Source of the DNA: Triplophysa rosa
Taxonomy: Eukaryota > Chordata > Actinopteri > Cypriniformes > Nemacheilidae
NCBI RefSeq assembly: GCF_024868665.1
Contig: NC_079906.1
Location: 16,590,526-16,654,525 of the forward strand
DNA length: 64,000 nt
Direction: 5' to 3'
Shown: positions 31,101 to 43,065 of the stretch, one piece after another
Numbering within the stretch: the stretch's first letter is position 1
How the letters are laid out: every line of letters begins with the position of its first letter
Made by a program: the position numbers and the translations under genes
Notes under the pieces: model-generated
Databases searched by the model: none
Told to the model about the DNA's origin: nothing
The model's input: the letters and a program-made list of their open reading frames with translations, nothing else

Positions 31101-34100
31101 GCTCGGTTTGCTATTACTCTGCTGCTGGAAATATTGCGCCTGCTGCAAGGTATTCACACACATACACACGCACGCACACACAAATAAAACGAAGTTAGCA
31201 TAGCTTCAAACATACTTCCATTGTTCATAACATTGTATACCAGTTTATTCACGTCTGCTGTCTGTGTCTATCAGGCTTGCCTCGCTCTCCTACCCTGCTG
31301 TGGCAGTGGTAATGATCTTATTTCTTTTATACTACAATCTTTAAAGTTATAAGATTGGTCAAAGGTGTAACCGATGCATTTTTGTGTGCAATTGGCAGGT
31401 CGTATGGTGGGATTCAAAGAGGATCACTACATGCTACGTCAGTCATTGTTGACCTCTGATCATCTGGATACCCCGATGGTGCGCACCGGTCCACTCAAGA
31501 GCACTGACGTGGTGCGCTGGAAAGTCACCGATAACGTTCATCGACCACCAAACCACCCCCAAAACCAGATCCAGCCCAACCCCAAAGAGACCAGTGAGTA
31601 TAAACAAGGCTTCAGCTAACTAACTAGTCACCCAGTTCTCTTCTGGTTGTCATCTAGTTGCTGAATTTATCACGCACAACAGCGTCATACTTTATTTTTC
31701 CCACAGTACAATTTCCCGTCTCTCTCCGTCTGAACCGGCAGTATTCCGAACCTCTTTCGCTGCCCGATGCTCGGGAAACAGACATGCTCAGACGGGAGGT
31801 GGAGGACAACGTGAGTGTTTATAAATGCGTGATGCTTTCCAATAAAGCAAGTTATAACATCTCGCACCTGAACCGTCACGCCTGGGTGCTGATTCCTCGG
31901 TGTTCTTTTTATACAGCTCAATGACGTGTTCATGCAGATCCCAGGCGCGCAGACAGTGCATAGAACCAGGTTCAGGTGAGACCAGGCTGCTCTTAATGAC
32001 TCATAGAAAGTGATGTGGCTGTGCCTTGGGGTTAAACATTTCAGACGAGCATGTGTCTTGTGTTTTGACGTGTTGCTTAATGTACTGTTTTTCTTTCTCC
32101 TCAGGACACAAAGAAATTCTGGAAAGAGGTACAGTCGCTACAGTCGATTGCATTGTTGGAATTATACTGTACCACTGTGATTTTCTACATGTCACTCCAA
32201 CATTGAAAAAATGTTGCTTTATGGTAAATTAAAACTCAGACTCCAAACTTTCCAAACCTAACAATAATTCTCTTTTGCACCCACAGACAGAACAACACGA
32301 TTGTTGACACGGTTTTATCAGCCCCGCGTTCCAGTTACCTTGACATTGTGAAACAAACAGACAAACAGGTTCAGGCTGGAAACTTCCGTGACCTAAAAGT
32401 GGTTCCAGGCTACTACACTGTAGCTAATGATAGAGGTACAACTTTTTCAGTTTTATTTATATAGCATCTTTTTACGTTTCCCAGACTGATACAGTCATTT
32501 TGTTACTATTTAGTTTGTGTTAGATTGTACAATATTTGGGTTATGTAAACTGAATGTTTATGTATCTACCACCTCATTTGTCTTGTAGAGGCGGCAGGCG
32601 CTGTAGAGTTTCAGGAGGGCGTGGAGTCTGTGGACGTCCGGATTCCACTCTTTATCAAAGATGAGGATGATGAAAAGAAGGAGCTGCTTGTGCAAGCGGT
32701 AGATGTGCCAGTTGGAATTGCGAAGATCGGCAAAGATCATGTCAACATCACTGTGATTAAGGAACACGGTAAGATGTTGTCTTTTCTGTAAGTAAAAGCA
32801 AATGTTCATTGAAATGTTCAAATCTTTGATTTTTGTTTGTGTGTTATTTGATCATCACAGCTCGCAGCATCTTTACCTTCCTGCAGCCATCATACACCTT
32901 CAGTCGGCAGGATGGTGTGGCAAACATTCCCATCAGCCGTGAGATCATTGAGGATGGACGAACACAGGTCTCATACTGCACCCGAGACCTCACCGCCAAA
33001 GACAAAAAGGTCAAATGCATTAAACTTTGCAAATCAGTCATACAATTTACATTTTATTTCGCCTTGCCATTTTCTTTTTTTCTATTTTTTTCTATACTGT
33101 AGGCACTGGTTCTGAACCAACATGTTTTTTCTCAATTTATTTTTTTGTTTGATAGCATTAAGTGTCCTAAATACACAATTGAATTCTATTTTCCATTTTT
33201 AAAACAGATTTAATGTCACCTTTGCATAAAAATTAAAGTGAGAAGTTAACTGTACAAGGTATTATTTTTTGAAGGATCTATTGACAGAAATGCAATAAAA
33301 TTATACGTAACTATGTCTTCAGATGTGTATAAATACCTTACATAATGAAAGTTATGTTTTTATTACCTTAGAATGAGCTATTTCAATCTACATACACCGC
33401 GGGTCCCCTTGCTTTGAATTCGCCATGTTGTTTCTACAGTAGCCCTAACCGGACAAACTGATCACCAGACTGTGTTTCGTAAATACATCAGTTCCTTCGA
33501 CAAAGAAGCGAAAACGTCACGACATCTTAGTCCTGTGTCTGCCATTTTAGTGCTTCGAAAGGGAGGGGTGGAGTGAGCCGTTGGTTGTAATTCCCAACCT
33601 CACCACTAGATGCCACTACATTTCATAAGCCAGTTATGAACCTTTCACCTTTAAAGCCAGTTCTGATTTAATAACTTACAGCATGAAGTTGCAAGGTGAA
33701 AATGTATACTGTACTTTTAGATGAAATATCATCTCATCATCAGTCTTTTGATAAACTTTTTCTGATAATTCTTCCCATGCCTTTACCTGTCTACACAGGA
33801 CTATATCACAGTTGATGGGGATTTGAGTTATGGACCTGGTGAGAAGGAGAAGACTGTCCCAGTGAAACTATTGGAGCTCGGGGAGGGAGATGCACTTCTG
33901 GAGGACAAACAGGTCAAACAGTTTGTGATGGATCTCAGTAACCCACGGCAAGGCGCTAAACTTGGCCGATACCCACGAACCACTGTCACCATCGCCGATA
34001 AAGGAGGTACTAGTGCACACAGAAACATTCAGCTGGCATATTATACATTGAATTTACACGGCCAAGACAGAACACAGCTGTTAAAATGCATATGACCATT

Positions 34101-37100
34101 TGTGGTTCAGTTTTTTTTGTTATTCACTGATTTTACTGTCTTACAGAACCTGGTATGGTAATGTTTAAGAAAAGCACTCAAACTTACAATATAGCGGATC
34201 CCATCTACTCCATCCCTGTGGTACGCACCCGAAACCAGGAAGGTCCGACCACCGTGTACTGGCGCACAAACAAAGCATCGCGCTTCGACCTCTCTGGTCC
34301 TCTAAAATTTGGACCGGGCGAGACCGAAAAGAACGTTGTGATTGACCCTCGTGCATATCCGTCATCCGTCATACCCGAGACGTTCCAACTGGAGCTGTAC
34401 GACCCAAGCCCCAATGCAACCATTGGAGAGAGAAAGACCACGCTGGTGAACGTATTTGATGGTAGAGGTGAGACAACAGCGTTTGGATTTAGTCATCTTT
34501 ATTATTATTATATATAACGATTTGTAACAAAACTGAACCGCAACATTTTTATTGTTCAGGTTGTACAGAAGATTTGAAACCTCCTAACTGATGTTAATCT
34601 GTAGATATTGGGTAACAATAAATGTTTTTTTTATTTCGTGATTTTAGGAGATATGAAAAGTCAGGAGTTCCAGAAAATTGATCACATGAGTCCCACGGGC
34701 GCGTCACCTGGAGGACGTCTCTACCCCCCGACCAACATCAAAGCTGTACCCACTGGTCCTAAAAACATACGAGTGAACTGGAACCCCAGTGGAAATGCCA
34801 CTGGTTACAGGGTAGGTCATTATTTGATATCTGCTGTAACATGTGAATTTGTATTTGACAGTGCTGTATATTATTTAATATTTAGCATACTCTTTTTTTT
34901 GTTTGGACTTTTGTTGACAGAAAAAACATACCATTAATCCAGTCTCTTGTAGGGCGAGGGTGAAGCAACAGACATTGCACAAAATCTGCCTTGAGCCAGT
35001 TATCGTGTTACTGATTAGATAGAAAGTGTAAATTTACAAAAGCTGATCATTTCGAATTTACACATTGTAATGAAGTGTAATGGTTTAGCCAGTTTGAGAT
35101 GTTTTTAAGCAATAAGAGCGTTGAAGAGCCTCAAATGTGACATGTTGTTTGCAGATAAAACATATGGACACAAAGTGAATTGTTAGAGAAATTTTCAGTT
35201 CTGGATGTATATTGGATTTAATATTTCTGTAAACCTGAAAATGTTCCATGCATGTCTAAGATGTAAACTCATGTGTTTTGCAGGTGAAGTACTGGATTTA
35301 TGGAGATCCTGAGGCTGATGCACAGGTGATGGATGTAAAGTCTCCTAATGCTGAGTTTACCAATCTCTACCCTTACTGTGATTATGAGATGCGTGTATGT
35401 GCCTACAATTCACTTGGAGATGGCAACTACAGCGACATAATCCCATGCAAGACTCTTGAGGATGGTAAATCGGCCACATTTTCTTTGTTTTGTGCTTTGT
35501 TTGCTTGACTTTTTCAAACACCCATGCTTTTGTACGGTGTTTAGTAAAAAGACCAGTAATAATTTCCATGCTGGTTCGTTGTTGGTCAGGCTGCTAAACC
35601 ACAATGGCTCTCTGTTAGGAGGCTTGCTGTTTAAAATAGTCTAAAAAAGTCTTGAATAATCATCCCAGCATCCAAAACACTACAAGAGAGGGTTAGTGTG
35701 CTTTACCACACCCCAAGTAAAATAATTTTGTACTACTCTACAGCTCCACCAATAGGAATACTTTCTTGTTATTTTGAAAATAACTGATGCTGGTTGAAGT
35801 TTATTTCACAAATATCTGCATATTTTACCATTCCAGTTCCTGGTGAACCTGGTCGACTGGCTTTTAATGTTATTAGCCCCACTGTCACTCAAGTTAGCTG
35901 GGCGGAGCCAGCAGAGACAAATGGTGTCATTACTTCCTATGAGGTCATCTACACACCCATCGATGAGGACAACAGTAAGATTACACTTTTTTAACCTCAT
36001 TATACTGCAAAATCACTTTTGTTTTATTTTCAGAAGTTTTATGTTTAAAGATTATTTAAGTAGGTTTATGCTTAAACGAAGAAAAAATACATAAAAATTA
36101 AATATATATAAAACTTAAGAATACAAGTAAATAAATAAAGACATATTTATCTGTGTCAAGTCATAATTTTATTAAATATTCTAAATACTCAGATTTTTGT
36201 ATATTAATATTGTGTACCTTCAGAGCCTCAAGGAGCTTCTAAGAAGGTGATGATTGATAACCCTAAAAAGCGGATGCTGCTCATCGAGAACCTTCAGCCT
36301 TCCCAGACATACTGTTACAAAGTGCGCGCTCGCAACAAGGTGGGCTGGGGTCCGTACAAAGAAGCCACCATCAACCTGGCTTCACAGCCTGCCAGACCCA
36401 TGTCAAGTGAGTGTCTTACCAACAAACGCACAGTACCTTCAACGTATGAACTTGCATGGCTTATAGACTAGAATTTTAATTATTTTAAAAATGAATGAGT
36501 TATGAAAGGTTATGAATTTGAATAAACTTAAGCAAACTAAATTTGTATTTATTATGAAAGTTTACTGGTGCTGTGGTTACGTTTAACTGCTCACACATGT
36601 TGTAAGGCGCCTTCACATTGGATTAGTGTGAAAGATGCCTTCTGAAGTTGGGTGCACACCAAACAACCACACCCGCTTGAAGACCATGTCTTGGGTGCGA
36701 TTCATATACCAATAGTTTGAAATCAATCCAGCCCCATTTGTGGAAGTAAATGTATGACAGCATAGGAAAAGCACTTATCAAAGTTTAGATCAAGCAATTC
36801 ATTTAATAAGTATTCTATAGGACCATGTGCAACAAAAATAATCTGGACAAGGAGTCCAAAATTTGCATTAATATAAGAAAAAATAAGGCTTGCACACTTA
36901 TAGTATTCTCCATGGTTATCCATTAAATGAGTAAGCATTACGGTTAATAGGTGATTGTTTTAAATCGCACATTAAGAAGACCTATACATTAACGTATTAA
37001 CCTTCATGGTTATTTATTAAAATACTACGCGTGGAGTATAAAGTTGTGAGCCTTGTATCAGATGTAACACGTGGATTGATGGCATTTTTTGTTGGTTTGT

Positions 37101-40100
37101 CTCCATCCTACAGTTCCCATCATTCCAGACATTCCCATTGTGGATGCAGAAGCTGGTGATGAGTATGACAGCTACCTGATGTACAGTAATGAAGTACTAC
37201 GATCTCCAACCAGCAGCCAGAGACCAAGTGTGACGGACCTGACTGACGGTGGGTGTCTTATATTGTGACTTTTAACAATGTCCACTTAGTTGCTGGGGAA
37301 CATGAGCACAAGTATATGAAGACTAACCCATGTAGTCTTAAACACAGAAAAGGTTAAAAGACTTCTGTCTGAAACTTGCCAGTTCTTGTTGCATGCCAGA
37401 GGATCTAGGTGGAAAGCTTTTAAAAGTTTTTTTCATGCTGCTTTAACCTGTCCAAACGTCTTGGTCAGTGGTAGACATGTTTATGGTCTGCGTTCATCTA
37501 GCATACAAGGATGATGTCCTTACATCATTTATATGCAGTGCCCAACGAAACTGAAAGATTCTTTTTAAGCCACTTTTCACTGAAGACATCAGAATTGGTG
37601 ACTGGGCTTTCATTAAGGTTGAAGTTAATGGTTGTGTTGGGTTCAAAGAGTTGAACATGTGCAGTGGTGTTGAGGACACAAGCCTTGTTGGAGTGACACA
37701 AATGATGTCAGATCAGATGTTGATTTAGCTCGTCTTGCTAACAGAAGTAGAAATCGCAACATCAATGGCCTCAGAAGACAATGGCTATCCCTTTTCTTCT
37801 TACCTTTATTGCCAATTAAAAGGACAGAAATTAAAATTCTGTCATCATTCACTCATTCGCAGGTCATTCCAAACCCTCGTGTCGTTTTGTGCTCCATGAA
37901 AAGGTTTGGTACGACATGAGGGTGAGTGAATGTTGTCCGAATTTAAGAACAGACAGCCTGCAAATCCTCTATCCCTTGCTTGCTTCCCCACATGAATACT
38001 GAAGGTTCACGCTGGAAGCATGTCCAGCTAGTTGGTTCGGACCTGGATCTCCGTAAAGTGTCCTGGAAACTGCCTGCTGACATCATCCCCGACTGCCCGA
38101 GCCCAGACAAAGAGGCCCTGCCACAAGGTGAAGACCTGTCCCTGGCAGACAGCATGCCAACCACACCCAACGTCAACCCAATGCTGTGTTATTGAAGTGG
38201 CTTGACTGGCTTGTCTCAGAGAGCTTAATGTTGGTGCACGATTTAGGCAAGTCAGAAATTGGGCTGAAGAATAAGCCTGCTAATTCCATTGCTATACTGT
38301 AAAAAATGGTTTCTTCTGAAATGAAAGCTTTCTTTTGGCTGCAGCAGTTTTGGTCAGTTAAGGACTGCACTTGAGCCGTTGTAGGCCTGTCCTCTGGGGT
38401 GATCATTTATTGACGGAAACATTGTACTAATTTTCTTCATCTGGGGTTGTTATGCTAATTTGTGATGTTGTCTGTTCTCTCATCTGTTGATACAGATCAG
38501 CTTATAAACGGAAAATGGGACCAAAACTTCTTGTTCCCTGGAGGAAGCAGTTCTCTGTCGCGCAACGTCAGCTCTTCGTCATCCACGTACAGCCATTCCA
38601 TACCTCGTCCGGCTGGGACCAATCACAGCAGCACAACGACGTACATTTCTGGCAAAGGTATATTGTTGTTGTTTCTATAAGCATTAAATTCACTGAACTC
38701 AAATAACTTGCTTCTGTGGAACACATTCCAACAAGTCCAGAGTAACCAGGGTCTGTCAAGCTCTAAAAAGTACATAACAAGCGTTGTTATTTTGTCTTGA
38801 TCAGGGGGCTCAACCACTCACAGATTCGATGGGGGACTCCTCAGAGATGAGGTGACGCTGAGGAAACGTTCTGAGAATAGGCATTACACAGACAATGATG
38901 GTGTGAGAGACTCCATCGTCATGGGAAACCTGTCTGGTGGATTTTTGGACAATATCGGTAAAGTCAGATCCATGTGCACATACATTTCTTTGATATAATG
39001 GCTTGCAAGGTGCAGCTTTTGGCAAGAACCCCTGGCTGACTCTCGCTTCATTCCCGCTCTCCGTTTTTCTTCCGTTATCTACACTTTTACTGCATCTGCT
39101 GCCTGCCAATCATTTCCCGCCCCACCCTGCCATGGCTTGGCTGCCTCTCAGGGGTCTCTAGCTTCAGCCAGAGTACAACCACCAACTACAGCATGAGCTC
39201 CAGAACTCGTACCCAATCTGAGGATATCAACGATGCGTTGCAGAACCTGGATATGGTTCTTCACGGTGAGTGATTCAGGAATGAATCAGTAAGTATTGGG
39301 GAAGCTACTTGGAAACTCCAGCTTTAAATACTGTACTCCTCCTCAACACCGTGACCAATCAGCACCTGAACAACATACTTTTAAAACCCTATTTGAACTG
39401 TAAAAAACCTGCCGACTTACACAGCACCAGCTAATGCCCAGGTGTTTTCCCGCTGGTGTACCAATAAAAATTGCAGCTGCGAAATTCAATTGTTTGGTCT
39501 GTGGTTTGACATTGTACCATCTGTACCACTTGTGCCCTCAGACTCTCGCATAAACCCCAGCGTTCCTGAGACTCCCAGCAGATTGGTGTTCTCTGCTTTG
39601 GGACCCACTGCCCTCAAAGTGAGCTGGCAGGAGCCTCATTGCGAGACAGATGTTTTGGGATACTGTGTCCTATACCAGCTTATCAATGGAGGCGAGTACA
39701 CTGAATTAAATTGCTGGACGTTCCAGAATGATGATGCTGATGGTTGCTATAGCTATAAATCTTTTACTTACCCCAATGTTGAAATGTAGCAATACATTAT
39801 GTTTAAGGTAAGTAAGTAATGCTAATGTCCTTTACAGAAGAATGTCTTTATGCAATGACAAACAAAAGTTAGAAGAAAGCTAATATTCTTCTTCAATAGG
39901 TGAGATAAAACGTATTGAGGTGAAGAATCCAGCACAGAACTCTGTGGTGGTGCAGGATCTTCTTCCCAACCAGTCCTACGTCTTCAAAGTAAAAGCCCAG
40001 AGTCGGGAGGGCTGGGGTTCTGAGAGAGAGGGAGTCATTACCATTGAATCTGCCGTCGATCCCAAGAGTCCACTTAGCCCCATGCCAGGTGACCACACCT

Positions 40101-41303
40101 CCATTTCTTGTTTTGACATTTTGCGTGAAGTTATAAGTTGTATAATTGCTGAGTTCCTGGTTATTAAATTACCCATAATCCTCAAATGAGATCCTCTGGC
40201 AAAGTTTCATGGGATACATGGGTTGTGTGTCTACAGGGTCTCCATTTACTCTTAGCACACCAAGTGCTCCAGGACCTCTGGTCTTCACGGCTCTGAGTCC
40301 AGACACCCTTCAGCTGAACTGGGAGAAACCCCGTAAACCCAACGGAGATATCCTGGGCTATGTGGTCACCTGCGAACAGCTGCACAGTGGAGGTCAGATG
40401 ATTAAAAGAAAGGATTCTCTGGAATTTATAGAAATACATTAAGTGGTTTGTTCCGAAGCTTGTCTGCTAAGACTTCATCGGTTTCATTGCAGGAGATCTT
40501 CGGTCCTTCCAGGTGAATGGCAACGCTGCAACGTCATTGACTGTGTCTGACCTAAAAGAAAACATGCCGTACAAATTCAAAGTTCAAGCCCAGACCACAC
40601 AGGGCTTTGGACCGGAGAGAGAGGGAATCATCACCATAGAATCTCAAGATGGAGGTACGGAGATTATTACACCAGCATCGCTGTTTAAAATTTTAAAACA
40701 ACAAAAACAAAGTTTAGTTTTATCAAAATGCATAAACTTTTCTTATTTCTAAGATCAGGTATTTACTTAATATTGATAAAATTAACCGAGTATATCATAG
40801 TCTACTTTTACGTGTACAGCACCCTACATGTACATCATTTTGTTTTACAAAACAAAAATTAAATGTTGCTTCATGATGCTTCATATTGTCTTTAAACAGG
40901 AAAATGAAACCTTGTTATTTTTTCTATTCCCAGGCTCCATGTCTCAGTTTAGCAGTCAATCAGTTACAAGGAGGGAAGTTTTCAACCTACCAACAGAAAT
41001 GACAACACACACAATGTTCTCAGAACCCTTTGTGTCTCCAGGTAACATCACACCGCTCATAAAATACACTCAATGCAACCAAACTGTCAACACATTGATT
41101 GTTATATCTCATATAAACGTGTATTCCAAACGCTATCCGTTTGTGTGTGTGTGTGTTTAGAGGGCATGATGATGATGTCGAGCAGACACGTCACAGAGTC
41201 GAGCGGTGGTTCCATCACCCGGCAGGTGGAGATGGTGCAGAGGGGAGTCGTGTCCGGCACCACGGTCACAAAGAGAGTAGACCGACAGTACTATGAGTCA
41301 TAA
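25102..41303 (+). CDS. itgb4: Integrin beta-4, complete, 42 coding exons, 1970 aa
   Basis: Integrin beta-4 pairs with alpha-6 as the laminin receptor of hemidesmosomes and carries a very long cytoplasmic tail that binds plectin. The start is ATG at 25102 ([15 protein letters not shown], signal peptide about residues 1-24), preceded at 25095 by a splice acceptor, so at least one untranslated exon lies upstream. All 42 exons keep phase and total 5913 nt. Order: PSI domain, beta-I domain with DFSNS MIDAS, cysteine-rich EGF modules, beta-tail, one membrane span (residues about 715-738), Calx-beta, an extra Calx-beta-like module, two FnIII, connecting segment, two FnIII, C-tail. Human isoforms are about 1750-1875 aa; the excess is mostly the extra module. 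The stop is TAA at 41301. First exons: 25102-25180, 26132-26214, 26364-26459. Later exons are listed in the block entries. Confidence 0.96.
25410..25732. repeat. MITE with TAGAGATGCACCGAT-type ends in itgb4 intron 1
   Basis: The left end is TAGAGATGCACCGATACT. The right end, read in reverse, is TAGAGATGTGCCACCGATAT. The interior contains repeated ATCGGCC/GATATATCGG. This is a recognisable, widespread fish MITE with a TATCGG-rich interior, often classed as hAT-like. Confidence 0.8.
26551..28330 (+). other. itgb4: itgb4 exons 4-10: beta-I domain and hybrid region
   Basis: Exons: 26551-26755, 26907-27003, 27089-27260, 27364-27627, 27716-27805, 27909-28040, 28163-28330 (residues 87-462). Residues 127-143 read [17 protein letters not shown], with the metal-ion-dependent adhesion site D135-x-S137-x-S139 intact. 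[14 protein letters not shown] and [16 protein letters not shown], both nearly invariant in beta-4, follow. The block ends in CPKCDCEK, entering the EGF modules. The 91-bp intron 26460-26550 is short. Confidence 0.95.
28421..31149 (+). other. itgb4: itgb4 exons 11-17: EGF modules, beta-tail and membrane span
   Basis: Exons: 28421-28497, 28590-28792, 28975-29078, 29745-29840, 29921-30050, 30773-30898, 31043-31149 (residues 463-743). They are cysteine-rich, with [25 protein letters not shown] and [14 protein letters not shown] typical of integrin EGF repeats. [15 protein letters not shown] marks the beta-tail. The membrane segment is in exon 17 ([19 protein letters not shown]), followed by the cysteine-rich juxtamembrane [10 protein letters not shown] seen in beta-4. 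Confidence 0.95.
29175..29586. repeat. MITE with TGTGACCCTGGACCAC ends in itgb4 intron 13
   Basis: The ends TGTGACCCTGGACCACAAAA and TTTTGTGGTCCAGGGTCACA are exact inverted repeats. The interior includes CCAAAAATCATTAGGATA. A second copy lies at 43129-43538. It sits in the intron between itgb4 exons 13 and 14, on no coding base. Confidence 0.85.
31275..32128 (+). other. itgb4: itgb4 exons 18-22: proximal cytoplasmic tail
   Basis: Exons: 31275-31308, 31399-31593, 31707-31810, 31917-31975, 32105-32128 (residues about 744-881). [17 protein letters not shown] and [15 protein letters not shown] match the mammalian proximal tail closely. Exon 22 is only 24 nt, an 8-codon micro-exon (phase 2 to phase 2) that can be skipped in frame. 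Confidence 0.9.
32287..34006 (+). other. itgb4: itgb4 exons 23-26: Calx-beta domain 1
   Basis: Exons: 32287-32435, 32589-32768, 32861-33009, 33799-34006 (residues about 882-1110). RNFRDLKV-like and [10 protein letters not shown] lead into the Calx-beta fold, with [36 protein letters not shown], and [19 protein letters not shown]. It corresponds to the single Calx-beta domain of mammalian beta-4. Intron 25 (33010-33798) is 789 bp and looks repeat-derived. Confidence 0.93.
34147..34467 (+). other. itgb4: itgb4 exon 27: extra Calx-beta-like module
   Basis: This single 321-nt exon (107 codons, phase 1 to phase 1) encodes residues 1111-1217. [68 protein letters not shown] and TLVNVFDG follow the Calx-beta strand order, ending where family members have VxIxD(N/D)D. 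The acidic calcium-binding residues look largely lost. I recall no equivalent in human beta-4, where a short linker joins Calx-beta to the first FnIII. The exon is symmetric, so skipping keeps the frame. Confidence 0.8.
34648..36406 (+). other. itgb4: itgb4 exons 28-31: fibronectin type III domains 1 and 2
   Basis: Exons: 34648-34811, 35284-35464, 35837-35974, 36224-36406 (residues about 1218-1439). [31 protein letters not shown] (here [17 protein letters not shown]), [17 protein letters not shown] and [20 protein letters not shown] match the FnIII-1/2 pair that binds plectin in mammals. Confidence 0.94.
37114..39265 (+). other. itgb4: itgb4 exons 32-36: connecting segment
   Basis: Exons: 37114-37248, 38005-38127, 38496-38657, 38805-38957, 39152-39265 (residues about 1440-1668). 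The first part is conserved ([37 protein letters not shown]), then the sequence becomes Ser/Thr-rich and fish-specific ([18 protein letters not shown]). This linker is the least conserved part of the mammalian tail too. The 3' end of exon 33 was set by phase at CAA G|GTGAAG. Confidence 0.88.
37803..37942. repeat. Short fragment related to the TTAA-type MITE
   Basis: The fragment has AAATTCTGTCATCATTCACTC and ACATGAGGGTGAGTGAATG, an inverted pair of the family's subterminal blocks, but the interior is shortened to about 100 bp. It lies in itgb4 intron 32, just upstream of exon 33. Confidence 0.55.
39542..40654 (+). other. itgb4: itgb4 exons 37-40: fibronectin type III domains 3 and 4
   Basis: Exons: 39542-39691, 39900-40088, 40237-40392, 40493-40654 (residues about 1669-1887). 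[80 protein letters not shown] and [11 protein letters not shown] are close to mammalian FnIII-3/4. The intron 39692-39899 appears to be GC-AG (GGAG|GCGAGT). Confidence 0.94.
40934..41303 (+). other. itgb4: itgb4 exons 41-42: C-terminal tail
   Basis: Exons 40934-41041 and 41161-41303 (stop included) encode residues about 1888-1970. The tail is Ser/Thr/Met-rich ([20 protein letters not shown]) and ends VDRQYYES, a shorter and diverged counterpart of the mammalian C-tail ending in QQFFQT. A (GT)n tract immediately precedes the last acceptor. Confidence 0.9.
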
Positions 41304-42230
41304 ACCTCTTGACACTCCATCTGCCTTCTGATAAAATCACATGACGAAGCAACATTACACATATTGTGGAACTTTGTGTTAGTTGAATTTGAACGTGTGA
41401 TTTTAGCTGAGCTCTTCCTTGAATCATCAACAAGGTCATCAAAGCCTTGAAACGTTATTGAATGTAAAAACCTTTGAGTGTTATGAGAATAATTATCAAG
41501 ACGTGCTCCATGGGATACGGTTGTGGATATTCTGTTGCCTGTTTGAACTGGACAGCTTTAGTCTTGGCTAGGTCAGATTTCATACTTCGGATGTTTGTAA
41601 GTTGGTTTTGAAAACATTCTTTCAAGTTTATGTTTCTCGGCAAATGCACCATATGCGAGTTAATTTACGGTGTATATTTCAAGATTTGTATTCTCCCACC
41701 CTCTCAAATCACTTTGTTTTTAAGAGTTGCATAAAATGTTGTTGCATATGGACTCCATTCTGAGGATTGTAAAAATGTTACTGAGGTTTTTTTATCGCCT
41801 GTTGCAAGATGTGCTGTTGTAACGTTAGGCATGTGGCTATATTTAAGACACACATATGTTTTAGATGCTGGTGAGCAAGACTTGCATTATCTCGCTTGGT
41901 GAACCAGCAGCTAACCGGTCTGAACTAGTGTGAAATTGAATTCTGGTCATTTTATAACAAAGAACTACTCGAGTCTGCTGGTTTTGTGCTTTATGCTACT
42001 GATCATTTGAAAAAGATTTTCGTACCTATATTTTTTACTGCATTTATACATTTTATATGGTACTTATCACTTGGCAAAAATATCTTTTTAATTTTTATAT
42101 TGAAATACTATCATATCATATATTCAAAGTAGAGCATATAACCGGTCTAAATTTCTCTGTGGAAAGCAAAAACCGTTTTGTGTGCATGTCAATTCACCAC
42201 ACTGAATGAAACAATAAATCCTAGTACCAC
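41304..42230 (+). other. itgb4: itgb4 3' UTR
   Basis: About 900 bp without coding signal follow the stop codon. AATAAA at 42213-42218, followed by a T/GT-rich stretch (TTGAATCATTGTGCGTC), is the best polyadenylation signal. Confidence 0.65.
42213..42218 (+). terminator. Candidate polyadenylation signal of itgb4
   Basis: AATAAA lies 910 bp downstream of the itgb4 stop codon, with a GT-rich element shortly after. It is the first canonical hexamer I find after the stop. Confidence 0.55.
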
Positions 42231-42803
42231 AGTTGAATCATTGTGCGTCATCTTTATTAGAAACAGATGTAGGTGCAAGACTAATTGTTTTACTACATGA
42301 TGTAGCCTACCTACCTTCAGTAGCTCTTCATATTGAAAGAATATTCTATAAATACTACGAGCGCCCACTAAAAGCTTTCTTATGCTACTGCCAAGTGAAA
42401 TGCACTTAAATGCATTTACAGTATTTACAGATATACCAGAGCTTACAAGTTACAAGATTTAGACAAATGTAGATTTTAAGCTTGGATCTGCATAAATGGA
42501 ATAAAAGTGTCCAAGTGGCTCTTCATGCAGTGACACTCAAAATCACGTTTTTTATTGACTGTACATAAGAAACCAAACGTGAAGCCATTTTTGCTGTGTA
42601 AATGGGTATTGTAAGTGTAAATGGTTAAAAAGATGCAAGGAGGAAAAAACATGATTTTATATGCAAATGTCAATAATAATACAGTATATGAACAATTAAA
42701 AGCAATGTTATCACTCTTGATTAGATTTTTTTTTCTTTATTTTATTATTTTTTCCGTTATTTTTTTTATATTATAGTGAGCATTATTTTTATGTGACAAT
42801 ACC

Positions 42804-43065
42804 TTAAAGGAATAGTTCACCCAAAAAAATCCTGCCATTATTTATTCACCTTCATTTCTTCTAAATCTGTGTATGACTGTTAACTATAAAAATATTTTGA
42901 GAAGTGTCTCAGTGGTTTTGTGTCCATACAATGGAGGCCAATGTTTACCAACACTCCTCAAAATATATTTTGTGTTCTGCAGAAGAATTAAATACAGGTT
43001 TGGAATGACACGAGGGTGAGTAAATGATGAAAGAATGTTTAATTTTTTGTGAACTATCCCTTTAA
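42804..43065. repeat. TTAA-flanked MITE copy
   Basis: The ends are TTAAAGGAATAGTTCACCC and GTGAACTATCCCTTTAA. The interior has ATTTATTCACCTTCATTTC facing ACACGAGGGTGAGTAAATGA. It lies between the itgb4 3' end and the SPRY gene. Confidence 0.85.

Noticed and set aside
33236..33690. Possible transposon in itgb4 intron 25
   Set aside because: The segment looks repeat-like (AATGTCACCTTT and CACCTTTAAAG near its edges), but I could not define convincing ends or a second copy here.
38005..38195. Continuous reading of itgb4 exon 33 to a stop near 38195 (an early-terminating isoform)
   Set aside because: A good donor at 38127 gives correct phase to exon 34, which resumes clear beta-4 similarity. 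A retained-intron form cannot be excluded but has no support.
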